From: Arachnopeziza araneosa
Lineage: Eukaryota; Ascomycota; Leotiomycetes; Helotiales; Arachnopezizaceae
NCBI GenBank assembly: GCA_003988855.1
Contig: QYAI01000182.1
Span: forward strand, 33,581 to 97,580
Direction of reading: 5' to 3'
Length of the DNA: 64,000 bases
The notes beneath the pieces were generated by a model that was given only the letters and a program-made list of their open reading frames with translations, had not been told where the DNA came from and made no database searches. Below are positions 25,380 to 35,206 of this stretch, piece by piece. Made by a program: the position numbers and the translations under genes. Each line of letters opens with the position of its first letter. Within the stretch, counting starts at the first letter, position 1.

Positions 25380-25676
25380 TTTATATCTTTTGTTCTTCTA
25401 TTGTTTTATTCAATATCAAAACAAACCTCCTTTCACAAATTGTGTTTTGCGGTATCTTCGCATCGTATTCTCTCACAGCATCGTCGCCTCATCATCTCGT
25501 CGTCTCGTCGTCTCGTCATCTCGTCGTCTCGTCATCTCGTCGTCTCGTCATCTCACCTCGTCACCTCACCTCGTCACCTCACCTCGTCACCTCTACTTAC
25601 ACCATCACCTCTACTTACACCGTCATCTCTACTCGAATCGTCTTCTCACGTCTTCTCACATCTTCTCTCACCCATC
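25380..25676 (+). promoter_or_regulatory. Candidate promoter/5' leader: CA-rich start region and pyrimidine-rich repeats
   Basis: From 25408 the plus strand has caatatcaaaacaaacctcc followed by a long CT-rich tract, the arrangement often seen at transcription starts of filamentous ascomycete genes. The tract is built of repeats: an 8-bp tctcgtcg/a unit (about 25490-25555), a 13-bp ctcacctcgtcac unit (about 25550-25590), an 18-bp cctctacttacaccatca unit (about 25590-25630) and an 11-bp cttctcac(gt/at) unit (about 25640-25670). It ends directly in front of the ATG at 25677. Apparent reading frames through the tract are low-complexity Ser/Arg/His by-products of the repeats. Regulatory role is inferred from composition and position only. 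Confidence 0.35.
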
Positions 25677-25862
25677 ATGGCCCCCAGTTTGTTTTCGGGT
25701 AAAGTTGGTCACCAAGAACAACAAATTCAAGATCAACAACTTCAAAATGAAATTGAATTACTTCAAAAACAGCTTGAACTGCTTCAAGAAAAGCTTGAAC
25801 TACTTCAAGAACAGCTTGAACTGCTTCAAGAACATCTTGAATCTACTCTCTCTCAGACGTAG
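25677..25862 (+). CDS. Candidate 61-aa coiled-coil protein with perfect heptad repeats
   Basis: Starts at an ATG in a strong eukaryotic context (A at -3, G at +4; catcATGg) and ends at TAG 25860-25862. The protein opens MAPSLFSGKVGHQEQQ, then a Gln-rich stretch (residues 13-25), then four exact seven-residue repeats of the form (I/L)-E-L-L-Q-x-x at residues 26-53, and closes with HLESTLSQT. Leu/Ile at every first and fourth heptad position predicts a short parallel coiled coil. There is no signal peptide, membrane segment or known domain. The same frame is open farther upstream (to about 25377) but without an ATG, which is why I chose this start. The heptads come from a 21-bp DNA minisatellite, so it could be a chance frame. 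I do not recognise the product; no splice partner or homologue can be checked here. Confidence 0.35.
   Translation: MAPSLFSGKVGHQEQQIQDQQLQNEIELLQKQLELLQEKLELLQEQLELLQEHLESTLSQT
25752..25835 (+). repeat. 21-bp coding minisatellite, 4 units, with internal dyads
   Basis: Four 21-bp units of the form cttgaactgcttcaagaa + 3 bases. 21 is a multiple of three, so the frame is preserved and each unit gives one heptad. Each unit also holds cttgaa..ttcaag, a near-perfect inverted repeat that could fold as a small hairpin in RNA or single-stranded DNA. Third positions vary silently (ctg/cta, ctt/att). Confidence 0.9.
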
Positions 25863-25882
25863 TTCAAGTTACTCCCTCCTTC

Positions 25883-26030
25883 AATAGCGTCTCTCGAATA
25901 GCAGTTCACTCCTTTAATAGCGTCTCTCGAATATCAGTCTCTCGAATAGCGTCTCTCGAATAACAGTCTCTCGAATAGCAGTCTCTCGAATAGCAGTCCT
26001 AATATCAGTCCTAATATCAGCCTCTCGAAC
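25883..26030. repeat. 15-bp minisatellite tctctcgaatagcag, about 8 irregular units
   Basis: Units of tctctcgaata + gcag/gcg/tcag/acag recur from 25889 to 26029, interrupted by gttcactcctttaatagcg and by a three-unit variant cctaatatcag. It lies 20 bases after the stop codon of the candidate gene, so it would be in its 3' untranslated region if that gene is real. Confidence 0.85.
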
Positions 26031-26430
26031 TTGATACTATGTTCTCACCTTCACTTAATCACAACTTCGAAAGTACAAGTCTTAAACTACTTTCTCTACC
26101 TCATACTCTTCAACATACTCTTCAACATACAATATAACACCTGAACTACAATTCAAGCAAGGTAGAAACAAAGCTGGTATTCAACTTCGGTATGTAGTTA
26201 TCTTTGTTTATTAAACGAATACTTACTATGGTTTAGTTATCTACACTCTTGGGCTTTAGAAAGGAGTTAGATAGAGGGAAAAGAGTTGAAGAGTAGGAAT
26301 GAAGTTGAAGATTAGAATAAAGGAGGAGAATATAATTCAAGGAAATAAACTTGTCGAATAGGCATTTTAAGAGAGATTCCCAAGTAGTTTTCAATAAATA
26401 CTACTTGTATCTTCTCTTATTTCTTATCTG
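26031..26430. other. Right part of the island: possible 3' region with a candidate short intron
   Basis: Normal-looking sequence without an ORF of size. At 26080-26115 catactcttcaa is duplicated. A segment from 26190 (gtatgt donor) to 26236 (tttag acceptor) with ttactatg between them has the form of a 47-base fungal intron, but no coding frame supports it. AATAAA-like signals occur at about 26344 and 26393. 26260-26340 is unusually purine-rich (gaggga, aaagagttgaagag, aggaggag). Confidence 0.3.
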
Positions 26431-26601
26431 AGACCTTTAATTTAAACTATTCTATAACCTTTATTTAAATTTTTATTTAATAACCTTGATTTAAATTATT
26501 TTATAACCTTGATTTAAACTATTCTATAACCTTTATTTAAATTTTTATTTAATAACCTTAATTTAAACTTTTTAATAATACCTTTAATCTAAACTATTCT
26601 A
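26431..26601. repeat. 23-26-bp tandem array, 7 units, at the right island border
   Basis: ACCT followed by T/G-attTaAa and a T-rich tail recurs at 26433, 26457, 26483, 26506, 26529, 26555 and 26580 (spacings 24, 26, 23, 23, 26, 25). A+T has already risen to about 88% here (7/60 G+C at 26461), so the array marks the passage from island to RIP-decayed DNA. Confidence 0.85.
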
Positions 26602-27074
26602 TTAAATAAATGCTTTTATTTCTTTTATAAAAATCTTTAAAAAAGAATTACTAAATAAAAGTATATTTAAACTATTAAAACTTAAAATCTAAATAAAAAA
26701 CAACTTAGTATATAGAGCTAGCTATATAACTTTTTAATTTACTATAAAAATTAAAAAACAAATATATTTAATAAAAATTAAAATATTAAAGTTTAAAAAA
26801 CAAGTATTAAAGTTACTAGTATATAAGTATTAAAGTATAAAAAACACTAATTTTTTAATAAACTATATATTAAAAAGTAATTAATAATTACAATATTATA
26901 GCAAAGTAAAATATAATTTAATTTTAATAATTAAAAAAAGTTATAAAATACGCGTATATAAAAGTATAAAAAATAGTAAAAAACTTACTAAGTAGTTTTA
27001 AAACAAGAATAAAAATATATAAAATACTAATAAAAATACTTTTAACTAAAATAAACTATTTACTTTAAAAGTTT

Positions 27075-27202
27075 AAAAAGTTTAATAAATTTATTTAGTG
27101 TAAAATAAAAAGTTTAATAAATTTATTTAGTGTAAAATAAAAAGTTTAATAAATTTATTTAGTGTAAAATAAAAAGTTTAATAAATTTATTTAGTGTTTT
27201 AA
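27075..27202. repeat. 32-bp minisatellite inside A6, 4 units
   Basis: aaaaagtttaataaa followed by tttatttagtgtaaaat repeats with an exact 32-base period (the G of aaaaag falls at 27080, 27112, 27144 and 27176). The units are almost identical, so the expansion happened after, or escaped, most RIP. The parent sequence corresponds to the integrase region near 33870-33930. Confidence 0.92.
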
Positions 27203-27681
27203 AGTAAATAAAAATTGTTAATAAATTTACTTAAAGTAAAATAAATATTGTTAATAATCTTTTATTTAAAACAAATAATTAAAAAAAAAACTAATTAAAT
27301 AATACAAACTTATTTAAAAAACTATATAAATTAGTGATAAAACAATTAAGTAAAAATAGTAATTTAAGTTTAATATTTTATAATAGCGCAATTAATAACA
27401 TTATACAAATTCTACTTTTTATAATAGCGAAATTAATAACATTATACAAGTTATACTTTTTATAAAACTATAAAAAAAGTATAAGCTTTAAAATAGCTTT
27501 GTTAAATAAAGTAAAAGTAAAAAACAAGTTAAAAATAAAAAAGTTAAAAATAAAAATAAAACTAGTTAACTTAAAACTAAAATAAATTTTTAATAACTTT
27601 TAAAAAATATTACGAGATTTTTTTTAAATTACTAAGTTTAAGTATATAAAATATAATAAGCTAAAAAAGTATTTTAAGTTA

Positions 27682-27933
27682 ATTAATTTATATAAAAACA
27701 TGTAATAAAGTAAAAAAGCATTTTAATACTTTATTAGTTTTATTACTTTAGTAATTTAACACTTTATTTTTTATTTAATTAAAGGTTTTATATAAATAAT
27801 AGCTTTTTAATTTTAAATAAAAACTTATATGTAACTTAATTAATTAATTTTACTTAATTATATTAAACTTATTTTATAATTTTTAATTAAACTTAAAACA
27901 GCTTTTAGTAAAATACTAAACGTAGCTATAATA
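27682..27933 (+). repeat. LTR of A6
   Basis: Contains the TATA-like block (ttttatataaataatag near 27788), ttttaaataaaaactta with AATAAA, the segment taacttaattaattaattttac, and the tail agtaaaatactaaacgtagctataata ending at 27933. Confidence 0.7.
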
Positions 27934-28094
27934 CTAATATACTTTAAAAAAAGTTTTAGTAAAATATTTAAAATTAAAAAATAATAACAAAATAAAATAA
28001 AAACTAAATACTATATACTAAAATAATTAATTTTAAGCTTAAAAGTAAGTTTGCTTAAATATTTTTATAAAAAAAATAAACTTAAAAATAAAGA

Positions 28095-28196
28095 AACTTA
28101 AATATAAAAAAACTAAAATATAATAAAAAACTAAAATATAAAAAAACTAAAATATAATAAAAAACTTAAATATAAAAAACTTAAATATAAAAAAAA
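28095..28196. repeat. 15-20-bp AT minisatellite
   Basis: Alternating units ctaaaatataataaaaaa and cttaaatataaaaaa repeat about six times. Confidence 0.75.
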
Positions 28197-28254
28197 CATT
28201 AAAATACTTGAAATACTTATAAAAGTTATATAAACAAATTAACTATTATTACAA

Positions 28255-28400
28255 GTTAAATTTAGTTATTAAAACTTAAGCTTAAGTACTTTAGTAAAAA
28301 CTAAATTAAAATTTAATGCTAATTTTTTTAACTTAAAAAATAAAAAAAGTAATATTTAAAACTATTAATAAAACTATTAATTAACTATTAACAAAAGTAA
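28255..28400 (+). repeat. Family G repeat, copy 1
   Basis: Aligns by eye with 41985-42110 on the same strand and with 56505-56670 on the opposite strand. Landmark: aactattaataaaactattaattaa at about 28360. Confidence 0.62.
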
Positions 28401-30570
28401 TAAAAATAATACTAGTTATTTTTTTATATTAAAAATCTATATAAAAAACTTTAAATATTTATTGCTTTTTAGCTTTTTTTTTAAAATAATTAATGTATTA
28501 TTTATATATTCTAATGTAAACTTTTATAATAAGTAAAGTTTTTAATTAACTATAATAGATTTATATAGTTTAAAATAAACGCGTTTATATAAATTTAAAT
28601 AAATAATTTTTAAAAAAAGTTTTATTACTAAATTAAAATTTAAATATATAAATAGTTTTTAATTTAAATTTTTTATTTAGCTTTAAAACTTAATAAAACT
28701 ACTTATTTAAGTAAATATAATTATATAAACTTATATTTACTGTAATAAGTAACTATTAACTTTTACTACTTTTACTATATAATAAGTAAAATTTAAAATT
28801 TAAAATATAAAGTTTAAAATATAATAATAGTTTTAAAGTTAAGTAAAAACTAGATTTTTTTAAAAAGCTTTAAACTATACAAAATATTAAATTTAAAAAA
28901 CTTTAAACTTAAAACTAATAATAAATATATAGCTTTAAATTAATTAATTATTTATTAATAATTTATTAAAAGTAATATAATATAAACTTTTACTTAAGCT
29001 TAAAATACTATTTTTAGCATTTTGTATATATAAATAAAAACTAAATTTTTTGCTAATTACTTTATTAAATATAAAAAATAAAATAAAAAGTTAATAAAAA
29101 TCTTTTTTTTAAATTAAATTATTAATTAATAAAAAATGTTTTATTAATGTTAATTAATACTAAATGCTTTTTATATAAAGTTTATAATTTTAAGTTTATA
29201 TAAAACTTTAATAAAGTTAAATTTTTTTTATTAAAATTGCTATTATAACTACAAAAATTAATAAGTATAAAAAAAGTTTTACTTTTATATAACTTTATAA
29301 CTTTTATTATTAAATTAAATTAAAAATAATAATATTATAATTTAACATAAAAAAACTAGATAAAAATTATTAAATATAGTAAGTTAATACTAAAAAACTA
29401 GTTAAGCTTAAAGTTAAACAAGTTTTATATAAATATATTATATACTTAAAAAAAGTAACTTTTATAAACTTTTTCAATAATTTTAGCAGAATATAAAAAA
29501 GTATTAAAACTTAAAAAATTAAATATTTTTATATAAAACTTTTTAAATATAAAGTATATAATAACTTTACTAATTTGTTTAAAAAAAAAGTTAATATAGT
29601 ATTACTTATATATAAAAAAAGTTAATTATACTATTAAACTTAAAAATATAAAAATAATAATAAAGTACTTTTAAACTTACTTTATATTATATAAAAAAAT
29701 AAACTTTTTATATTATAAAAACTTTAATAAAAGTTTTAAACAAGTTATTTATTTAAGTAAGGTATTTTTTATTAACAATATTTATACTATTTGTATAAAA
29801 ACTAAAAAACTTTGTTTTTATATTAATTATTAAGTATTAAATTAGTTTTTTTTAATTTATAATATTTTTTCTAGTATTAAAAAAGTAAAGTATTTTAGTA
29901 AGCTTAACATAATAGCTAATTTTACAAAATACAAATTATAAAAACAATACATTTTATACAAATATAAATATTTTTAAGTACTTTTTAAAAGTATATTAAT
30001 TAAATATTATAAAAATTTATTTTACTTATATTAACAATATTTAAAAGTATAAATTAAAAATATATTATATAAAGTACTTAAATTTTATTATTAAAATAAA
30101 GATTTTTTTTTAAATAAAACTTAAAAATAAGTTATTATTAAATAAAAAATTTAGTTATTAATAAAAAAGTATAAATTTTATAATTTTTATAAGAAAACTA
30201 ATGTTTTTTAACAACTTAAAAAAGCTAAAAAAGTAGTTTAAGTTTTAAAAAAAAATATTAAAGTTTATTTTTATTTAATTTAATTTAAAATATATATTTT
30301 TTATAAAAGTAAATATATATAAATAATATTAAAAAATCGTTATTTTAAATAAAATTATAGTTTTAAAACTTTATACGTATATTTTTAAAAAAACGTTAAA
30401 TATAACAATAAAATTTATAATAAAACAATTCTAGTATTTATATAAAATTTATAAAAATAAAATACTAACTTAAAGAATATATAATTATTTTAAATTTATA
30501 TAAATTATAAAACTTTTAAATACTTTACAATTGTAAAAAAATAAATTAAAAGTAAATACATTAATTTATA

Positions 30571-30817
30571 ATACTTTAAAATGTATTAAAAGCTTTATAA
30601 ATATAATAAATACTTTAAAATGTATTAAAAGCTTTATAAATATAATAAATACTTTAAAATATATTAAAAGCTTTATAAATATAATAAATACTTTAAAATA
30701 TATTAAAAGCTTTATAAATATAATAAATACTTTAAAATATATTAAAAGTTTTACAAATATAATAAATACTTTAAAATATATTAAAAGCTTTACAAATATA
30801 ATAAATACTTTATTTAA
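30571..30817. repeat. 39-bp satellite, 6 units
   Basis: atactttaaaatgtattaa + aagctttataaatataataa repeats with an exact 39-base period (starts 30571, 30610, 30649, 30688, 30727, 30766; a partial unit at 30805). 39 is a multiple of three, so the minus strand shows an open frame of 13-residue repeats (KVFIIFVKLLIYF). That frame is a by-product of the array, not a gene. Units differ mainly by g/a and c/t, the direction RIP would give. Confidence 0.93.
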
Positions 30818-31019
30818 AAAAAGCAAAATATATTATAAATTAATATAATTTTTCTTTTTACTTTATAGTATTACTTTTACTAAATTTTAATTTTTAAAAC
30901 TTTATATAATTTTTTAAATATTTTACTAGTATATATATGTTTTTGTTAAAACTTATAAAAGAAATTAAAGTAATTAAAAAACTTTTTTTTAACTTTTTAA
31001 AAATTAGTAAAAAAAAAGT

Positions 31020-31250
31020 TGTATTTAAAAACGCTAAAATTTGTTATAAATAAAAACAGCTAAATTCGTAATTACGTATTTTTAAAGTTAAGTTATAAAT
31101 TTATACTAAAGTAGTTTAGCAAATAGTACGTTCGAACGCGTTAAAATTAACAACTTTTTACTTTTTAACTTAAAATAGTTTAAATAAAGCTATAAACTTG
31201 CTTTTTAAGTTTTCGATTTAGCTTTTTAATAAAAGTTATATAAGAAAAGT
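31020..31250 (+). repeat. Family B repeat, copy 1
   Basis: Shares with 47470-47640 and 60010-60240 the blocks ctaaattcgtaatta, a gcgcgtt/acgcgtt core, and aataaagctat(t/a)aacttgctttttaa near 31190. About 200 bp, CG-containing, flanks undefined. Could be an LTR or a short non-autonomous element. Confidence 0.5.
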
Positions 31251-31788
31251 AAAAAAAAGTTTAAGTTTTAAGTATTTTAAAAAAAATAGCAAATTTTACT
31301 AAAAAAACAAAACGTAAATTTGTAATTTTAAATACATATATAATTTATTACTATTAAAGTACTTAAATTAAAAAGTAATATTAGTACTAATATTAAAAAT
31401 ATTTTTTTAGTTTAGTATACTTTAAAATTTTCAAAAAGTTGTACAATACTACAATATATAGTAAAAAAAGCTAAAATCTTTAAAAGTTTAAATTATACTA
31501 AATTAAATATAAAAAAAGTTTTTATAAACTTTGTTATATAATTTTTAAGTAAAAGCTATATAAAAAGTTAATAAAAAAGTAACTTTTAAATAAAATAAAT
31601 ACAAAATAATAATAAAAATATATATATATTAAATTTTTTTACATATTACTGTTTTGAACTAAAAAGTATAGTTTGTTAATATTATATAAAAATATATAAA
31701 ACAAGTATAAAATTAAATTTTTTTTACTTAGTATTTTAAAATAAATAATACAAAAAAGTAAATTAAATAATAAAAATTATTTAGTTAC

Positions 31789-32080
31789 AAACTAACATGC
31801 TTACGTAAGAATTACGTAGTAAAGCAATAAATTGCTATAGCAGTGTTATAATTCTCGCGTTTTACTAATTTAAAAATCTACTTTTATTTGTTTAAATACT
31901 TTATACAAGTAATAGTTTTTATTTTAAAATAAAAACTTTGTACTTAACTTAACTAATTAATTATACTTTATTAATACTAGTTTAAAATTTAAATTTTAAA
32001 AACTACTTTATAATTTTTTAATTTAATACTTAATTTAATTTAAAAAACTATTTAGTAAAAGTTTTAATATAGTTGTAATA
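31789..32080 (+). repeat. 5' LTR of A7
   Basis: 292 bp. Starts near aaactaacatgcttacgtaag (31789), keeps more CG than its sisters (ttacgtaagaattacgtag; ctcgcgtttt at 31853), and has a TATA-like block near 31903 and the tail agttgtaata at 32071-32080. Followed by ctttaa, as in 35207 and 48865, where the internal region starts. Confidence 0.75.
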
Positions 32081-34911
32081 CTTTAAACATTATTTTTTAA
32101 AGTACTTGTTTATTAAAGTAATATATTAACTACTAAAAAACTATAACTTAAAATAAATAAAAAACACGCGAATACAAAAATTAAAAAAATACTAAAATAG
32201 TAGTAAATAATATAAAAAAAGTTAAAACAAAAGTTTTAAACTTTAATACTATATGTTTTTAGCCTTTTAAAATATAGCTTAAAACGTTTATTTAAAAAGC
32301 TATTTAGTAAATTAAATTATACTATACTTAAATAGTATACTAAAGTATTATAACTTTAATAAAAACATTAAGCTTAAGAAGCCAGTATAAATATAATTTT
32401 TTTAAAAAAAAACTAAAAATGTTTTTAAATATATAAATATAATTTATGAAAAAAAAAGTAATGTTATATAAAAATCGTTTAGTATATAATAAAATAAAAA
32501 ATATTAAAATATATAGCTAACGTTTAAAGCTATACTTTTTAAGTAATAAAATAAAGTAATATAAATTTTTAAAAAACTAAAACATTTTATTAAAAATAAA
32601 ATATTATAATAAAATAACCTAATAATACTATTTTAAATAAATATATATATATATATATAAAATAGTTTAGCTACTAAAGATTTTAAAAAAAGCTTTTCTT
32701 TAACAACTAAAAATAAGCAAAAACTAAATAGTAAAAAAATTTAAAAAAAACTAACTATATAAGTTATAAAAAAACTTAACTTTTACTTTAAAATAATATT
32801 AAATATAGAAAACTTAAGTAAAAAATAATACTAAGTAAAAAAAACTAATATAAAGTAGTTTATTATAAAAAACCGTAATTTTTTTTAAAAAATTAAAAAT
32901 TAAAAAATAGTAAACAATATAAACTTAAAGAATAACTATAAAAATTAGTTAGTATAAAAAAAATAAACTTTATATAACTAAACTAAAATAATTTAAATAT
33001 TAATAAAAAAAATAAACTTAAATTACTATTACTATAAACTGAAATAACTATAAAGTAGAAAAAAAATATTAGCGCTATTAAGTTAACGCTAAAGTTATTA
33101 CTAAAGTATTAAGTATTAAATAAAAGTTTATTTAAATTATAAATACTTAAACTATTTTATAATAAGTTAAAAACTAAATAAAAAACAAGCTATGTATAAT
33201 TTTATAATTTACTATATATAAAAATTAAAAAAGCAAACGCGTTTAATAAAATACTTAAGTATTAAGTTATAAAAAATACTTTGAAAAAGCAAGTACTAAA
33301 ACTAGTAGCAACTTTTCGAATAAACTTAAATATATTTAAAAGCTAAATTTAAAACGTATACTAAATAAACTTAAACTGTAAATTTTTTTAAAAAATATAA
33401 AATAAATAAAAAAGTAAAAATTTGTAAATAATATTTAATTATAAAATATTTATTTTAAAAAAAACAATAAAAACCTTTATAGAAATCTTTTATAAATTAC
33501 TAGCGTACAAGTACTAAAGTATAAAAAAAACATTATCAAAAAATTAAATAAAAGTATATATTTGCAAAAATAAAAAATTTAGTAAAAAAAGTTATTAGTA
33601 TTTACAATATTTATAACAAAGTAAAAATAATAAAACACTAACTTTACAGTTTACTAAAAAACTTAAATATACTAATAAATCTATAGAAGTTAATAGTATA
33701 AAATTTTTACTATTATAAATAAAGTTAGTAAAGTAAAATATAATTTATAAAGTATATATATATAAAACTATAAAAAAACATATATAGTAAAAAACTTAGC
33801 TTAATAAGTTTTAAAAAATATTTATAGTAAAGTATAAAATACTAATAAAAATAGGTTATTTATTTTAAGATTTTAAATAAGCTAAATAGTTTTATTTAAA
33901 ATAAGATAAAAATTTTAATAACTTATTACTAAAAAATAAATAAGTAAATAAAGTATTTAAATTAAACAATAAAAACTTATATAAATTAGTAATAAAACAA
34001 TTAAGTAAAAATTCTACTACTAGTTAAGTATATTTATAATAACGTAGTTAACAGTACTATATAAATAATTTTTTTTTCACAAACTATAAAAAAAAATACA
34101 AGCTTCTAAAATAACAATACTGTATAAAATAAAATTAAAAAAAGTAAACTTAACTATAAAAAAATTAAAAGTATTATAGTTTTAGTTAAAACCAAAAAAC
34201 TAAGCACTAAATTAAACTTTAAAAAAACAAAACTTTTTAAACTAAAAATAAAAAAACTTGCAAATTACAAAATTTAACTACTTAAAAAATAAAAAATATA
34301 CTTTATATTTTATATTTTACTACTAAAAAAACACAAGAATTTTTTTAACTTGCTATTACTAAAATAAAACTACTTAACTTAAAACTAAAATAGTACTTAG
34401 TTAAATTTAAAAAAATACAACTTTTAAAAGCTTTTAAAAAACTTTAACTACTTTAAATAGCTTGTGTAGTTTTGCTAAGCTTAAAAATAAACTAAAAAAT
34501 ATATATATAAAAAAATATAGTTTGTAACTTTTTTTACTATAGTATTTTTTAAAAAAACTTTTTTAAACTTTTAAACTAATTTTTTTCTTTACTAGTAATA
34601 TACGTTTTATATATTATAGTTACATAACTTAGTTTTTTTTATTTTTAATTAAATAAAAAATAAAGTTTCGCAAGATAGTAACTTTTATATTAGTATATAT
34701 ACTTAGTATACTAAAAAGATTTATCTAAAAAAATAGCGCTTAATAAAACGCTTATAGACAAAACTAAAAAAATTGTTTTTAAAACTTATTTTTTTAATAT
34801 AAAATAAAGTAAATTATATTTTTGTATTTTTTGTATTTTATTGTAAAAAAAAAAAATAAATAAAAAAATACTAAGTTTAACTATATAAAGTATGCTAAGT
34901 TAAAAAAAAAT

Positions 34912-35206
34912 TAAACTAACTTGCTTATATAAGAATTACATAGTAAAGCAGTTAATTGCTTTAGTAATTTTGTAATTTTAGTATTTAAGTAATTTAATAA
35001 TTTACTTTTTATTAGTTTAAATTTCTATATAAGTAATATTTTTTTTTTTTAAAATAAAAACTTTATACTTAACTTAAATAATAAATTATACTTTATTAAT
35101 ACTACTTTACAACTTAATTATTTAAAAATTACTTTTGTAATTTTTACTTTAATATTTAATTTAATTTAAAATAGTATCTAGCGAAATATTAAATATAGTT
35201 GTAATA
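34912..35206 (+). repeat. LTR shared by A7 (3') and A8 (5')
   Basis: 295 bp from taaactaacttgcttata to agttgtaata. A7 internal sequence precedes it and the leader of another copy follows it, so one LTR serves two tandem elements. TATA-like block near 35024, polyadenylation-type block near 35052. Confidence 0.78.

Larger units (their letters stand above)
26640..27933 (+). mobile_element. Family A copy A6, 5' truncated, abutting the island
   Basis: Starts in the segment after RNase H (aaactattaaaacttaaaatctaaataaaaaacaac near 26668, aligned with 38450-38490 and 33140-33190). It continues through a collapsed integrase region that holds a 32-bp minisatellite (27075-27202) and ends in an LTR at 27682-27933. 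The integrase tail and chromodomain are not recognisable. Its left end is the first retroelement sequence to the right of the island. Confidence 0.65.
27934..31019. other. RIP-decayed DNA with minisatellites, no gene
   Basis: Highly AT-rich, with almost no CG. It contains a 15-17-bp array at 28095-28196, a family G copy at 28255-28400 and the 39-bp array at 30571-30817 (all listed separately). The rest (28400-30560) has no alignable element or domain that I can support. Confidence 0.4.
31789..35206 (+). mobile_element. Family A copy A7: LTR to LTR, reverse transcriptase deleted
   Basis: Complete outline: 5' LTR 31789-32080, leader and pre-RT region 32081-33115, region after RNase H and integrase 33130-34335, 3' LTR 34912-35206. 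Compared with A8 it lacks about 1.1 kb (A8 37310-38430), exactly the RT and most of RNase H, besides smaller differences in the leader. The A8 sequences at the two edges of the missing part share taaagtattaaa, and A7 keeps a single merged version near 33112, pointing to deletion between short direct repeats. The integrase tail is recognisable at about 34290-34335. Confidence 0.72.

Noticed and set aside
25377..25676. Upstream extension of the coiled-coil frame to about 161 codons
   Set aside because: It would have to begin with TTG at 25377; no ATG lies in frame before 25677, and non-ATG initiation is not to be assumed in a fungus.
25442..25702. 86-codon plus-strand frame through the CT-rich tract
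   Set aside because: Opens inside the repeat tract, encodes only Ser/His/Arg/Thr repeats and ends just past the better ATG at 25677; a shadow of the minisatellites.
30566..30826. 86-codon minus-strand ORF of KVFIIF-type repeats
   Set aside because: It exists only because a 39-bp satellite has a period divisible by three and AT-rich units without minus-strand stops; no codon-level sign of selection and no promoter.
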